A stretch of DNA of 64,000 bases from Pseudeuparius sepicola (lineage: Eukaryota > Arthropoda > Insecta > Coleoptera > Anthribidae): positions 2,914,001 to 2,978,000 of the forward strand of contig OY987298.1 of assembly GCA_963920635.1 (NCBI GenBank), read 5' to 3'. Made by a program: the position numbers and the translations under genes. Below are positions 44,940 to 57,177 of the stretch, piece by piece. Under the pieces are notes generated by a model, which saw only the letters and a program-made list of their open reading frames with translations, made no database searches and had not been told where the DNA came from. Each line of letters opens with the position of its first letter. The stretch's first letter is position 1.

Positions 44940-45925
44940 TTTTTCCTATTTACTTACAATATATCTTTGAAAACAAAAATACTGTTGTCTTCTTTATTGA
45001 AATGTAGATGATCTCTCTTGCATTAAAAAGTTATTAACTTTTATTTTACAAAAAAAAGAATGAGAGACTAATATATCGATATTAAATATCTAGGTACTCA
45101 TTTTTTTATTCAGCCTAATTCCTATTATTATTGGTTGATTCATATTACCAAAACAAACTTTCCAACTTTTTGTTCCGTACAAATTTCAGTATTAATTGTC
45201 TTAAAATTATGATGGTAGGTATAAGAAGAGAGTTTGAAGAAACGAAACCATACAGTAAAACCATTTAAAAGACCTTTTTTTTAATGAACGGAATAATAAT
45301 TATTATTGCAGCTATGTTTCCTATTGAAGAAATATTCGAAAGTTTGATTAGTTGGTATGCTAGAGCCTTGTTTAATTTTATGTACATACCTATCTACATA
45401 TACCACCCTCCTACAAAAATTTAATAAATGTTTTTATCCATGATATCCTAAAATTTCTGTTTTCTTGGAACAAATTACATGTTTCTTCATTTTTCCATTC
45501 AAACTTCAATAATTATTATTAGTGAAGCTTTGCAAATAACATACTACTACCTAACCTATTTATCTATTTATTGGTTTTATCTATATTTTTATACATTTTA
45601 AACTGTGCCCTCATCTACCTACGCTTATGGCAGTTAACTGTCGTTAGCTTAACCTTAAAATCCAATTTTGATACATCGTGCTGCTAGGGGAATGTTAGAA
45701 AGAGCGAAAAAATATATGTCTGTTGCGCAAAATGAATTTCATAGGGAAAATAAGACCCTCGCCAGAGAGTGAGAGAGAGAGATCCGATCGTTGTCCAACC
45801 TCTGTTAAAACGAATAACTGTCACTTTTCGTGTCATAGATAGTCCCGATTTGGTCAGATGACATTCTCCTAGGAATTTTCTGTTAACCATGGGTATAACA
45901 TTGGTATATTGTGTCTTAACCAGCG

Positions 45926-46104
45926 AGGCCTACGATAAAGACAGGCCATGGCGCACAAAAATCACGTGACCATCTCAGTCCGACGTCACATGTCATTTGT
46001 CACATAACTGAAAGCGGCAGCTTGGGTTTTGAGAGGTTTTCAATGTTTAAAGTGTTTTTAAACGTCTTAGTTTATATTTTAGAAACAAGTTTGTGTCTAG
46101 TGAG
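45926..46104 (+). repeat. 5' end of the CGAGGCCTACGATAAAG element (truncated copy)
   Basis: About 180 nt ~93% alike to 53357-53545, including CACGTGACCATCT and GTCACATAACT; cut by a foldback half-element at about 46105. Confidence 0.8.
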
Positions 46105-46119
46105 CGTGTGTCCAGAGCG

Positions 46120-46730
46120 TAACATTAATTGTATCTTCCTTAAATGTTTTAGACTCTGTATCTTCAAAAGTATAGCCTTAAATAGGTGAGTTTATTGGAA
46201 AAAGTTACTTTATTTCAGGTAGCAAACACATTATTTCTACTTTAAGTGTTACTTGTGGAGCAAATTTTTTAGATAATTTCTCAGAAGTACCTACCCCGAA
46301 ATATTACGAAAAAATCAAATTTGCTATGAAGCCATGACACATATAAAAAACTGCTAAGAGAACGTTTTTGTTTACAATAAAAATTTACATAAGAATTTGA
46401 ATACATTTTATTGCTATACAAGGTGGTTCTTTTTTTTCTAAAATAATTTATACTAATTACCCATTTCTACGCCACTGGTTGTTCAAGATGTTTGATATTA
46501 ACAGGTTTTATGCTAACCCATGCCGTTATAACGTGTACCAAATATGACTTAAATATCTGAACTAGTTTGTAAAATATTCAATAAATTCCACATATTTCTT
46601 GCAAATTTAACACCCTGTAACTTTTTTATAAGGCCTTAAAATGATATAGTTTATAGAAGAAAGTGCGGTTATTTTTTGGTTTTCTATCACCTGTCGAAGT
46701 GTTGCAGATTAAAACTGAATCACCCTGTAT
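46120..46730 (+). repeat. Half copy of the GTGATTCAG foldback family
   Basis: Right arm of the 7769-8946 type, from AACATTAATTGTATCTTCC to ACTGAATCACCCTGTAT. It abuts the next element tail to tail at CACCCTGTATACAGGGTG. Confidence 0.8.
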
Positions 46731-46754
46731 ACAGGGTGGAACTGAATCATGGTA

Positions 46755-47380
46755 TACCCCGATTACTGTAAGAAGTCCCCATTTTGTCAGATGACATTCT
46801 CCACAAAATCCCTAGGAATTTGTTGTTAACCATGGGTATAACATTGGTATATGTGTCTCAACCAGTTAATGACGTCACTCATTGATTTATGATGTGAAAA
46901 GTTACCCTAGTGATACGAAAAAAAGTGCATAATAAAATAAAAACCCTATTGCAATCACGATTATGCCGCTACAAATAAAATAACTATGACTACATCTCAT
47001 TTTAATAATAATTTCAAACGTCATGGAAACACTTTCGTTTTGGAATTTTGTAATAATCAGCTGCTTTTGGCAGCGTCTAGGGGCGGACTCGGGCAAATTT
47101 AGCTTTGGTGTGTCAAAGTGACAGTGAAGGTTTTCCAGATCGTTCAAACTGGTTCAAACATTCGGTAATGAAAATATTCGCGGATTTCTACGTTTCGTGA
47201 GTTTTACCGTCATCTGTGTTTTTCTTGTTTGTGTTACTTTTCGTGTTATTAGTGCAAATGGGCTCGTTACTGACCTGAACTTATGACCCGGTTGCATTTT
47301 TTGCTGCATTGATGCCAACTTAGGATATCGAAATTACCAATTGACAGTCCCAGTAAGGACTTCTTAAAATAATTTGAGTA
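46755..47380 (+). mobile_element. TA-inserting MITE, intact
   Basis: Inserted at a TA that is present on both sides (46753-46754, 47381-47382) and single in the undisturbed arm at 49430. Ends are imperfect inverted repeats (TACCCCGATTACTG..AAGAAGTCC and its counterpart GGACTTCTTAAAATAATTTG). No transposase; an 81-codon minus-strand frame has no motif. Confidence 0.8.
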
Positions 47381-47479
47381 TACACCCCACTTATTTCCCT
47401 TGTTTTTTGAGATACAATTTTGAAATTTGGCATGTTGATGTTACTTTATAAATGTCACTTTTTGACGTGTAAATTCACC

Positions 47480-48660
<1,181 letters not shown>

Positions 48661-49522
48661 TATTTCCGCTTCCGGTTTTACCGGAAGTGACATTCACGTT
48701 TGTTTTTTAAATGGAACACCCTGTATATTATTTAAGTTTCGGATTCTCCTCGATGTACTGAAACCAACGATGCCTCACAAGTGACATTTTGGCTCACAGA
48801 AAGTGGTTTTTCTTTAACTTATTTGGATTTGCAATAATAAACTAAAGGTGGCTATGAAACAAATGAACTTCGACAAACTGAACATCTTTAATGAACTGTC
48901 AAACCGTCTGTCTACAGAAAAGTACTTCTCTTATAATAAACTACGGTATCAATTTGTTGTCAATTAAAACAACTGCAAAAATAGTGTTTGCAAAATGCCG
49001 CAAACTTACACAAGATCAGAAAAAGTGGATATGTTGAATGGCGGGCATTTCGAACACTTACTATAAAATCGGTGTAGAGTTGCCATTTGTTTGTATTGAC
49101 ATTGTTTTCAATAAATATTTGATGTTAAAATTTCATAGCCACCTTTAGAGTTTATTATTGCAAATCCAAATAAGTTAAAGAAAAACCACTTTCTGTCAGC
49201 CAAAATGTCACTTGTGAGGCATCGTTGGTTTCAGTACATCGAGGAGAATCCGAAACTTAAATAATATACAGGGTGTTCCATTTAAAAAACAAAAGTGAAT
49301 GTCACTTCCGGTAAAACCGGAAGCGGAAATAAATGAATTTACACGTCAAAAAGTGACATTTATAAAGTAACATCGACATGCCAAATTTCAAAATTGTATC
49401 TCAAAAAACAAGGGAAAAAAGTGGGGTGTACCATGATTCAGTTCCACCCTGTATACACGGATAACGGCAGTGGCGTGACCAGACTGTAAATTAAACTGTA
49501 ACTTGTGTGGTTCATAACTTAC

Positions 49523-49653
49523 CTGTTCCGTGCTACCCACAACGGGGCCTGCCCACCTGGCCTGCGGAATGTTGGGCGGATCGTAATCGTCCGATGCAGC
49601 CCCTACGAGGGGTGGATCTATTCTACTTCTCAGCTCTCCCTCTGAAGGCGATC
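49523..49653 (-). CDS. Transmembrane receptor, penultimate exon (cytoplasmic tail)
   Basis: Acceptor TTCTTCTGCCAG at 49654, donor GTAAGT after CAG at 49523. Phase 1 entry completes Gly, then SPSEGELRSRIDPPLVGAAS, DDYDPPNIPQARWAGP and VVGSTEQ; exit phase 0. Matches the phase of both neighbours. Acidic/proline-rich, no fold expected. DDYDPPNIP could be a tyrosine-based motif, but that is inference. Confidence 0.75.
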
Positions 49654-50285
49654 CTGGCAGAAGAAAAAATAAGAAATTGCGCATTTAATTATATACCTAT
49701 ACTACTATGTACTACTTTTGGTCTTCCGCCTGTTGGACTATTTGTTAGAGGGGAAAATTCGGGGTAATACCACAGTAGAGGCGACAAGCAGCAGTATAAC
49801 TCATTGGCGGGAAATTTCTGCGCACTTGGTCGCGCAGCCGCCATTTTGGAATAGATTCTGTCAAATAAACGCATTGTAGTGGTATATCTACTGTTCTAAG
49901 TTCTTAATATTGTTATGATATCCTATGACGAAGATTACAAACAAACATAAACTAATTAGGTATATGGCGTCATCAGTAGAAATATTTTCTATTTGTACCT
50001 ATTCCCCAAAACCCTCAATAGAGCAGTATTCGATAGGCAGCAAAAAAATGTTGAAATGATCTAAAACCAGTTTTGTCTCCTAACCTTTCTGATAAAATGA
50101 AGGAGATGAATCCTTACCTAGTTTTAAAACGAAAATGTGGTATAAAAGTCTTTCGAATATAACTTCAACTTTTTTTGCCCAATCGGCACAGCGATAATAA
50201 TTATTTTGAAAACAAATAATGTGGTTGCCCTGGAAAATGTCTAACAAATATCATTTGTCAATTTATCAATTTTCTTTCATCCCTG
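49654..50285. other. Intron sequence without recognised feature
   Basis: Intron upstream (minus sense) of 49653. Nothing recognised. Confidence 0.4.
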
Positions 50286-50766
50286 AAGGCCACTTTACAG
50301 CTGGCAATTTTTATTGCCGGCAATAAAAATTGCCGCAATTTTTATTGAGCGCATGCGCACAATGTCATTCTTGCTTAGCTGTTTTCAATTTTTATTGCAA
50401 TTGCAACGCAATTCTAGGGATTTTTTGGGTATAAATCAATTACCAATGATTTCATAAAATCCCTAGGAGCCTGGAATTGGTAAATGGTGGTAAACTTTAT
50501 ATGGACCTGTGTGCCAGCGTGTATATGTATTTTGATTTGATTAATAAACTTTTTTCTTTGTTGTTTTAAATGCACACATATTCTGCTCTGATGTCAGAAT
50601 AAATTCTAAAATTAGATATGTTGGCAACACTTCCTTGCAAGACAAATTGCACTCATAAATTGCTGGCTGTAAAACAATTTCGTTTTGGCAATAAAAATTG
50701 CATGCAACAAAGATTGCGGCAATTTTTATTGCCTTCAACAAAAGTTGCCAGCTGTAAAGCGGCCTT
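50286..50766. repeat. 480-bp MITE with subterminal repeats
   Basis: Ends AAGGCCACTTTACAGCTGGC (50286) and GCCAGCTGTAAAGCGGCCTT (ending 50766) are inverted repeats of ~22 nt. Just inside both ends are multiple copies of GGCAATAAAAATTGCC in both orientations, the kind of subterminal binding repeats seen in hAT elements. No coding. Confidence 0.8.
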
Positions 50767-50886
50767 AAATGTAGTGATTTGGGATATTTTTTTAGAAATT
50801 TTTGTTTAATTGTTATTTTATGAACTTTGCAATAGTTTATTTTCTAAAATTTATTTGTGGCGCAAACAGATCCATTTAATTTTTAA

Positions 50887-51078
50887 TTGGGTTTTTTCGC
50901 CACCAAACTGATTGAAAGACAACTTTTTCAAGTTGCCTCGAAAATTCATAAATTCTTAACACTAAATGAACGAAACTTTAAACGTGTAACTCAAAAAATA
51001 ACTTCAACAAATTTGTTTTCTGAGCTTTCGGAGGATAAATCTTCCTCCTTTCTCAAAGATCATGTCACGTCAAAGTGA
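50887..51078 (+). pseudogene. Inverted copy of the Penelope-like N-terminal coding part
   Basis: The + frame starting at a TTG reads GFFATKLIERQLFQVASKIH then KFLTLNERNFKRVTQKITST and NLFSELSED; the same peptide is encoded on the minus strand at 52886-52735 leading into the main frame. After FSEL the two copies diverge. One T in a T-run differs (six here, five there), so this copy keeps the frame that the other has lost. Confidence 0.75.
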
Positions 51079-51168
51079 AGTGACAGATTAATAAATTTCA
51101 GGTTAAAATGTCATGACAACAGAAACAATAGCCTAGCCACCTGCCTGATATTGTACCCTGTGTTTAAT

Positions 51169-52161
51169 CTAATTATCTATACTAACTTCTCTTTGAATAA
51201 GTGGCAATAATATTTTACTGAATTCCACTGAACATTCAGCAACACAATTGCCCGTATTTCCTAGAATAAATGCAGATTCTTTAATTTTTCGTCTATTTCC
51301 TACTTCTTCTTTTAGAATTGGTTTGGAACTATCCCACAATATCCTATGATTGTTATTAAAGGAATGTTCACATATTTTTGACTTCGAAATTTGATTTTGC
51401 CTGATATAATTTTTATGTTCTTTTAAACGAACGTTAAATGGCCTACAAGTCTCCCCAACATAGAACTTTCCACATTCACAAGGAATTTTATAGATGCAAT
51501 TTTTTGAACTTTGTAACTCATTAAATGGTTTTGTTTTAACTAGCATCGATCTTAATGTATTTTTGGTTTTAAATACTGTTCTCACATTAAAACGATTGCC
51601 TATACGTTTTAGCTTATCTGACAGTCCAGGAATATAAAGAATTATTAAATTTACTGGTCGGTCCACCAGATTTATTTCTCTAATTCTATTAGCATTGTTA
51701 TTTTGTTGGCAATCCTGAAAAACTTGCTCAACAAATTCAATAGGATAACTATTCTTCTCAAGAACATGTTTTATATGTTTAATTTCCTCCTCAAATTTTG
51801 TGTTATTAGAACAAATCGTTCTAGCCCTGTCATACAAACTTTTAATTACTCCTTTTTTAACACTAATATGATGATTGGAGTTGAAATGGAGATATCTATT
51901 AGTATGTGTTGGTTTTCTATAGACACTAGTTTCTATATTATCTGATTTCAGTATAGAAACATCTAAGAAAGGTAATTCATTATTATTTTCAATTTCTAAG
52001 GTAAACTTAATAGAAGGTTCTTGAGAGTTTATAAAATTTAATAATGAATTTAACTCATCTACTCCATGTTCCCATATAACAAATATGTCATCTACATATC
52101 TCCACCAAACATTAGGTTGGTGAACATATCTAGTCAATTCATTTTGTTCAAAATCTTCCAT
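51169..52161 (-). pseudogene. Penelope-like RT palm and GIY-YIG endonuclease segment
   Basis: 330 codons in one frame. Catalytic YVDD at residues 22-25 (RYVDDIFVIWEHG), then LPFLDVSI and SVYRKPTHTNRYLHFNSNHH, both well-known Penelope RT signatures. The C-terminal ~100 residues are a GIY-YIG nuclease: CIYKIPCECGKFYVGETCR, then RLKEHKNYIRQ with its Arg and Glu/His, and CEHSFNNNH. The element inserts by target-primed reverse transcription with this nuclease. Sits in an intron of the receptor, same strand. Confidence 0.92.
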
Positions 52162-52164
52162 GAA

Positions 52165-52395
52165 TTAATTGCTTATGAATGGTGATAAAGGAGACCTCAT
52201 AGCCATTTCAAATTCCTGCTGGTAAAATTCATTTCCTAGTTGAAAATAAGTGGTTTTAACACATAGTGTTGTTAGTTCTAATATTGCATCTATATTCAAA
52301 TTTGTCCTTTCTACTAAAGTCTGATCACTTTCTAACTTTCTGCGTAAAATATTCAATGATTTGTCAACAGGGACATTTGTAAAAAGACTAACCAC
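52165..52395 (-). pseudogene. Penelope-like reverse transcriptase, middle segment
   Basis: The sequence of this frame just upstream reads ILASFDVVSLFTNVPVDKSL, containing the palm motif A (S-F-D-V-V-S-L-F-T-N-V-P). It ends MRSPLSPFISN and then a stop codon at 52165, where the usual sequence continues into the next segment in the same frame; a single nonsense change separates them. Confidence 0.85.
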
Positions 52396-52402
52396 ATCAA
52401 AA

Positions 52403-52750
52403 CTAGCTAATATATAATGATCCGGAATGATGTTCCCTAATTTTTTCTAGAAAATGATTACTGTTTCTGATAAATGAATTTGAGTTTCCTACTAACGGAT
52501 TAACAATTGTAAGTAAATATTTTGCTAACGAATGACATGGCGAATTTATTGAACTTACAATGGGGCGAAGAGGAATGTTAGTTTTGTGTATTTTTGGTAA
52601 TCCGTATAAGTGTGGAGGTTTTGAATGATGCGGAGTTAAGAGTGTCCTTTGTCTCTGTGTCATTTGTTCGCGGTATTTATACAGTGTTTTGTATATTTTA
52701 GTTTCTATTGAAGTTGTAGGGTCTTTGTTTATCTTCAGCTCAGAAAACAA
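52403..52750 (-). pseudogene. Penelope-like reverse transcriptase, N-terminal segment
   Basis: Residues include PPHLYGLPKIHKTNIPLRPI (LPKIHK-N-PLRPIVS is the classical Penelope RT motif 1-2 region) and SLAKYLLTIVNPLVGNSNSF. The frame is lost near 52440 in an A-run (one extra A relative to the next segment). Confidence 0.85.
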
Positions 52751-52886
52751 ATTTGTTGAAGTTATTTTTTGAGTTACACGTTTAAAGTTTCGTTCATTTA
52801 GTGTTAAGAATTTATGAATTTTCGAGGCAACTTGAAAAAGTTGTCTTTCAATCAGTTTGGTGGCGAAAAACCCAATTAAAAATTAA

Positions 52887-53347
52887 ATGGATTTGCAATA
52901 GTTTGTTGATATAATACAGGTACGTTGTTTCTTTGCCTTTCAAATTATCTTTAACAAAATTATATAATGAACTATTTAGTCCAAATGAGGTATGTATCTG
53001 GAAAACAGCCTAATGCTTTATTGTTGATTGCCTGAAGAAGAGCGCCTAACTTTAATGAGTTGTGAATATCAAACTTAGTCTTCTCCCCTGACCTTTATAT
53101 TTAATGGTCATTGACAGACCGACAGTTGTGGCACTTGGTGGTTTGATATTTCTTGTGAACTCTTACAATTTAACAAAATGGCCTATTGCTTGACAAATTT
53201 TACATACTGAACTGTAGGTGTACGTACTACCACTACCACATTATACAAATTGCAGAATGCCCTGATACTACTCTGCATTTTCGAATTGATTTTCCTGAAT
53301 ACATCCCTGACTTCTATTCCCCAATATGGCGTTAAGGTCATTGCTCC
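52887..53347. other. Spacer
   Basis: AT-rich; nothing recognised. Confidence 0.4.
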
Positions 53348-53499
53348 TGTTTTCTCCGAGGCCTACGATAAAGACAGGCCATGGCGCACAAAAATCACGT
53401 GACCATCTTAGTCCGACGTTACATGTCATTTGTCACATAACTAAAAGCGGCAGTTTGGGTTTTGAGAAGTTTTAAATGTTTAAAATGTTTTTAAACGTC

Positions 53500-53870
53500 T
53501 TAGTCTATATTTTAGAAACACGTTTGTGTCTAGTGCGCGTGTGTCCTGGCGGAGGGCGGAGGTGTTATTATGGCCTCTGGGTGAGAGCCGTGCCGTCCAA
53601 GAGTATTGGTGCCGCTCGCGCCGACGCGTGAGCGCTGTAAGGGGAATTCTCCCCTTGTGGAGCCTGAGACACAGACGGGTGAACTGCTTACGGGAGATCC
53701 GCGAGTTCAGACGGTCCGGGTGGCTGGAAGCCGTTCCCGTTGACCACGTTCGGGTTTGTGTGTTTTGTATTCACCATTCATCTTGTGTTGTAACGGATTT
53801 TCATTGCCGACCCACGCCCTGATACGGTTCCTATTCGTTCCTAACTGGGACCTCGTCAATATTTACAGTA
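53500..53870 (+). other. GC-richer region of the transposon
   Basis: Open frame at 53526-53822 (98 codons) is Arg/Trp-rich with no motif. TTTACAGTATACTGAGGTGAGT at about 53865 offers splice-site-like words, so it may be a 5' untranslated exon of the element. Confidence 0.35.
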
Positions 53871-54088
53871 TACTGAGGTGAGTTTTCATTTTTATTTCGT
53901 AAAAAATAACCTAAATACCAAATATTGGGTCTGTTTATATTATATTTATACATATTACAAAAGCCAGTAAGAAAATGTAACCATAACAACATTTGCTTTG
54001 CCTCGGGATGAAAATTTGCGCCAAAAATGGATTTGTCTAATTCCAACTGAGATTTAATTTCTAAAAAATCCTTAAGTATGTGTGGCTA

Positions 54089-54412
54089 ACACATTTTCAA
54101 GAAAGTGAAACAATTAAAGTGGACAAATGTGTTGCGGGAGGAAAATACCTATAGAGAATATCACCTAAGCTAAAGGAAGGTGCTGTCCCAACAATTTTTG
54201 AGAATGTGCCAAAATATTTGAGTGCAGTGCCGTTTAACTCTCAGCCCAAAACAGCTGAGGCAGGTAAAGCCTGGATGCACAAAACCAATAATGTAATTAA
54301 AAAAGTCGCCAAATTATTACGAAATTTGTTTTTTCTACTTATCTCCAAAAATGCCTCTTATTATATAGGACTAAGTTGGTCACGACTTTTGTTTGCAACT
54401 TTAAAGTTGTGA
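54089..54412 (+). pseudogene. THAP domain C-terminal part, within the 2.8-kb element
   Basis: Reads THFQESETIKVDKCVAGGKYL then a stop, then RISPKLKEGAVPTIFENVPK, KYLSAVPFNSQPKTAEAG. LKEGAVPTIF is the closing AVPTIF box of a THAP domain. The stop and a probable frameshift before THF disable it. The frame goes on to 54412 with a hydrophobic end that is not recognisable. Confidence 0.7.
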
Positions 54413-56100
54413 TTACTACTGATAAGAACGTAATTACTACATTCCTATTACGTCCCTGCGACCAAAATGGGGAACATTTTGAGGGTGATAGATACGTAAC
54501 GGCGACCACCTAGCAACTTACACCGCCACGACGCGCTTACGTTCCGGCAACGTGGTGGATACGTAGCAGCGTGGTCACCGCTACTTTGTTGGATTTGTTT
54601 GCTTCTTTATACATTCGCGTCCTCGCTTTGTCTTTGTCTAAATAATTAAAAAGTATTCTATCCCAGCATCTTTCGTCATTTTTCAATAACTGTGTCATCG
54701 AAAATGGAAGTAATATTTATTTTTAACTTATATCTATGAATATGGTAGGTGTAAGAAAGGTGTTAATTTGCTGATTTATTTCTCGTTGCAAGATTCAAGA
54801 AACTAAAAAGATTGAAACTTTTCTGTCAAATAAGACCTTGATAGATTGAAAAGTAACAGCGCGCCCTCTCAAAATGCATGTTTTAACACTTTTTTATCGG
54901 GAAGATAAATTACGAAAATGTGCGAAATTACCTAAAAATGCTGAAAAATACTTTTTTTAATATTTTTATAAGTTATACGAGTTCATTTTTGCTAAATTTT
55001 CCCTTTTTTTGGACAATTTTGAAGAAATAACTATTTCAGTACCAAAGGAAATTGACATTTGATATTAATGGCGTCTATTATTTTAAAAGAAAATATGGCG
55101 TAATTTTCAGTAATTACTTCTAAGTATTATTTTCCTTAAAATGGGTGTTTGAAGGCTTTGCCACTTAACTGGTAGTAACGGCAACTAGACTTTTTTCACT
55201 TTGAGAATTCCTACCTTTAAGAGGAAAATTAGTTTTAGATATTTTAAACTCTAAAGTTCCAATTACTACAAGGTTCCAAAAGCTTCGTTTAAGTTCCGAA
55301 TGCCACTACTATAATTTTTATATGAGTGCAGCCGGTGTGTGTTTTCTGCTATATTTCGAAATGTTGATATTTGAAATTGTTGCCACTCAAGAGAACCGTT
55401 TTGTAATTTTGTATTGAAGACAGGTGCTCGTGTTTCGATTCGTTTCATAGAACTTCTGCTTTAATTTTCTATAAAATGTGAATGCGTGTCTAGAATTTTT
55501 CTTTTTTCTATTGGCTGACATTTTCATCACTTCGCAAAAACGATCGAATCCTTCAAACGATTGTAAGGAACTAAATGTAGTTTCCAATGAGTAGGTATTT
55601 TTAGAAGTGACAGTTACTTTAAAGTATTTTTTGTAGTAATTGGAACTTTTTAGTAATTTTAAAATGGAGTGAGAAGTAAAACTTACCATACAGTAGTTTT
55701 CTCGAATAGTGGGAAAGTTAATTTCACTTTAAATATGACTATATAGTTCCGTAACTTTGGAGGTATTTCTAAAGTCGCTAAGATGTAGAAGTTACTTTCA
55801 CCGTTATTATAAAGTAATAAAAACTTTAAAGTGATAAACAAGTATCACAACAAAGTAATTGCTACCATTGAATATAACTTTAGAGTTAACGTGACTTTAA
55901 CGTAATTTTGCATAGTAACAATAATTCCACTCCATATACTTCAAAAACTACTTAGAAGTACTTACTGAAACCACAAAGTTCCAACTTGTAATAATAATTA
56001 GTACGTAATTACTCATACTTTCTAAATATAAGTAATAAAAACTAATAAGTCGATTTTTAAGTAATGATTACGTAGTGACTACTTATTCAAAGTTCCCATT
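54413..56100. other. Body of the 2.8-kb element, non-coding
   Basis: 54480-54600 is CG-rich; 55600-56080 is full of ACTTTA/TAAAGT words in both orientations (AACTTTAAAGT, GTTCCAACT), perhaps subterminal transposase-binding repeats. Minus-strand frames at 55266-55689 show no motif. Confidence 0.4.
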
Positions 56101-56222
56101 TCAGTTACCGCAACTTTAATGCTGCTTGGGATGGCCTGTCTTTATCGTTGGCCTCGTGTTTTCTCGAGGGTAAGTCCGATAAATTCATTTTTTGTTGCAT
56201 ATATGCCCTGGCAAATACTCAC

Positions 56223-56483
56223 CGTACTTCGCCGGTATGACGTCGGGGTCCCTCTCGTCGACGCCCTCTCTCGGCGACGCGCTCCTCAGCAGCGGCTTCG
56301 TCGACGAGGCCGTGCCGTGACCGGCCGGCGGCCCGCCCGCCTTCTCCGCCAACGCCCCCGCGGCGGCGCGGCGCCTCGCCCTGCGCGTGCGCTCCGCTAC
56401 GACGCCCACCGCCGCCGCGACGGTCAGGACGGCGCCGGCCAGCGCGCCGACGGCCGGCGGCAGCTGCAGCTCGCCGTCCGACG
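56223..56483 (-). CDS. Transmembrane receptor, transmembrane/juxtamembrane exon
   Basis: Acceptor CCCCTTCCAG before 56483 (phase 1 entry), donor GTGAGT after 56223 (exit phase 1). 87 residues: SDGELQLPPAVG, a transmembrane helix at about residues 11-30 (AVGALAGAVLTVAAAVGVVA) followed by the basic stop-transfer ERTRRARRR, then KPLLRSASPREGVDERDP and DPDVIPAKYG. The DPDVIP segment recalls the (N/D)PD(V/I)IP motif of sidestep-type IgSF receptor tails. The ectodomain must be encoded upstream, beyond the window or in unrecognised exons. Strikingly GC-rich. Confidence 0.75.
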
Positions 56484-56752
56484 CTGGAAGGGGAGCGGGG
56501 ACCACGGTTACGAACGGTACGCAGTAAGCTAACTAGACGCCGTTAGCGGTAGGATGTTTTGATCGTAACGGAACGGGCCGAGCGGTGGCGCATCCAGGAT
56601 TAACGTCTGTTATCTCCAAGGAGACCACAAGGGGCTTGTACTAGGTTATATGCAATGACGTCAAAACCTAAAGACGTGGTGCCCCATTGTTAAAACGCCC
56701 TTTATTTTGACTCCAAGATTAAATATATCCACACTACTCTAAAAACATGCTA
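56484..56752. other. Intron sequence with repeat fragment
   Basis: CTCCAAGGAGACCACAAGGG at 56617 belongs to the repeat shared with 24.0 kb; nothing else. Confidence 0.5.
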
Positions 56753-57177
56753 AAGCCTATTCATTTAATTTATACCCTGACGTCATCGATACCAGCATAA
56801 CAGCGTTGCCAAACTTTATGACAAATTGCAAATACGAAGACTTCAGCTGCCACAATATTTGACTTTTAAACCATTTACAGGTTAGTTAATGTATACTGTG
56901 TTTTCTTAATATGAAACCTTAATAGGCCATGTGGATAAAAATGAGGAAAAGCTTAATACCACAGCTATTCTGTGTTAATAGGTACTTAAAAATTAAAAAA
57001 AATGAAAAAAATTAACTATTTCCGAATAATTAATTTAAAAAAATTTTTGGACCATCTGATACGCCTTTATGTAAAAATAAAGCAGTGGAAATTTACAAAG
57101 AAAATATTTCCCTTAATTCAAAATCTTGGAAAATCTTGGAAAATCCATGTTTCTTCCAAGTAAACAAACTCTCGTGT

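Larger units (their letters stand above)
43931..45842 (+). mobile_element. THAP-carrying element inserted in the MITE
   Basis: Flanked by the direct repeat TAGTCCCGATT (43920-43930 and 45843-45853), consistent with a target duplication. The ends are inverted over about 46 nt: ATGACACGAGAAGTGACAGT near 43940 and its complement near 45838. Contains degenerate THAP coding (44109-44274, 44829-44939). About 1.9 kb; no transposase core recognised. Confidence 0.65.
43903..45924 (+). mobile_element. TA-flanked MITE family (TACCCCGATTA) copy, split by insertion
   Basis: Starts CACCCCGATTATTGTAAGTA at 43903 and resumes at 45843 (TAGTCCCGATTTGGTCAGAT) through GTTAACCATGGGTATAACAT to about 45924. The intact relative at 46755-47380 shows the same run uninterrupted. 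Its left end is only about 16 nt upstream of the receptor's last splice acceptor. Confidence 0.65.
50867..52886 (-). mobile_element. Penelope-like element, with inverted terminal copy
   Basis: Minus-strand coding region for a reverse transcriptase with C-terminal GIY-YIG endonuclease. The first ~150 nt of coding (52886-52735) are repeated inverted at 50867-51018, beyond the 3' end of the ORF. Penelope-like elements are known for carrying such inverted or direct terminal copies. Disabled by at least a frameshift in an A-run near 52440, a T-run difference in the N-terminal part, and a nonsense codon at 52165. Confidence 0.88.
53357..56156 (+). mobile_element. 2.8-kb THAP-containing DNA transposon, 26-bp inverted ends, 9-bp target duplication
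   Basis: Left end CGAGGCCTACGATAAAGACA (53357), right end the complement of CGAGGCCAACGATAAAGACA (ending 56156), 26 bp with one mismatch. Flanks TGTTTTCTC are a perfect direct repeat at 53348-53356 and 56157-56165. 180-nt partial copy of its left end at 45926-46104. Contains a THAP remnant (54089-54412); no catalytic transposase core is recognised. The right end lies only 66 nt from the receptor's transmembrane-exon donor. Confidence 0.85.

Noticed and set aside
53526..53822. 98-codon frame in the 2.8-kb element as a gene
   Set aside because: No domain; Arg/Trp-rich composition follows from CG-rich sequence, and the 45926 copy has not kept it.
56119..56532. 137-codon plus-strand frame, Arg/Ala-rich
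   Set aside because: Shadow of the GC-rich transmembrane exon on the opposite strand.
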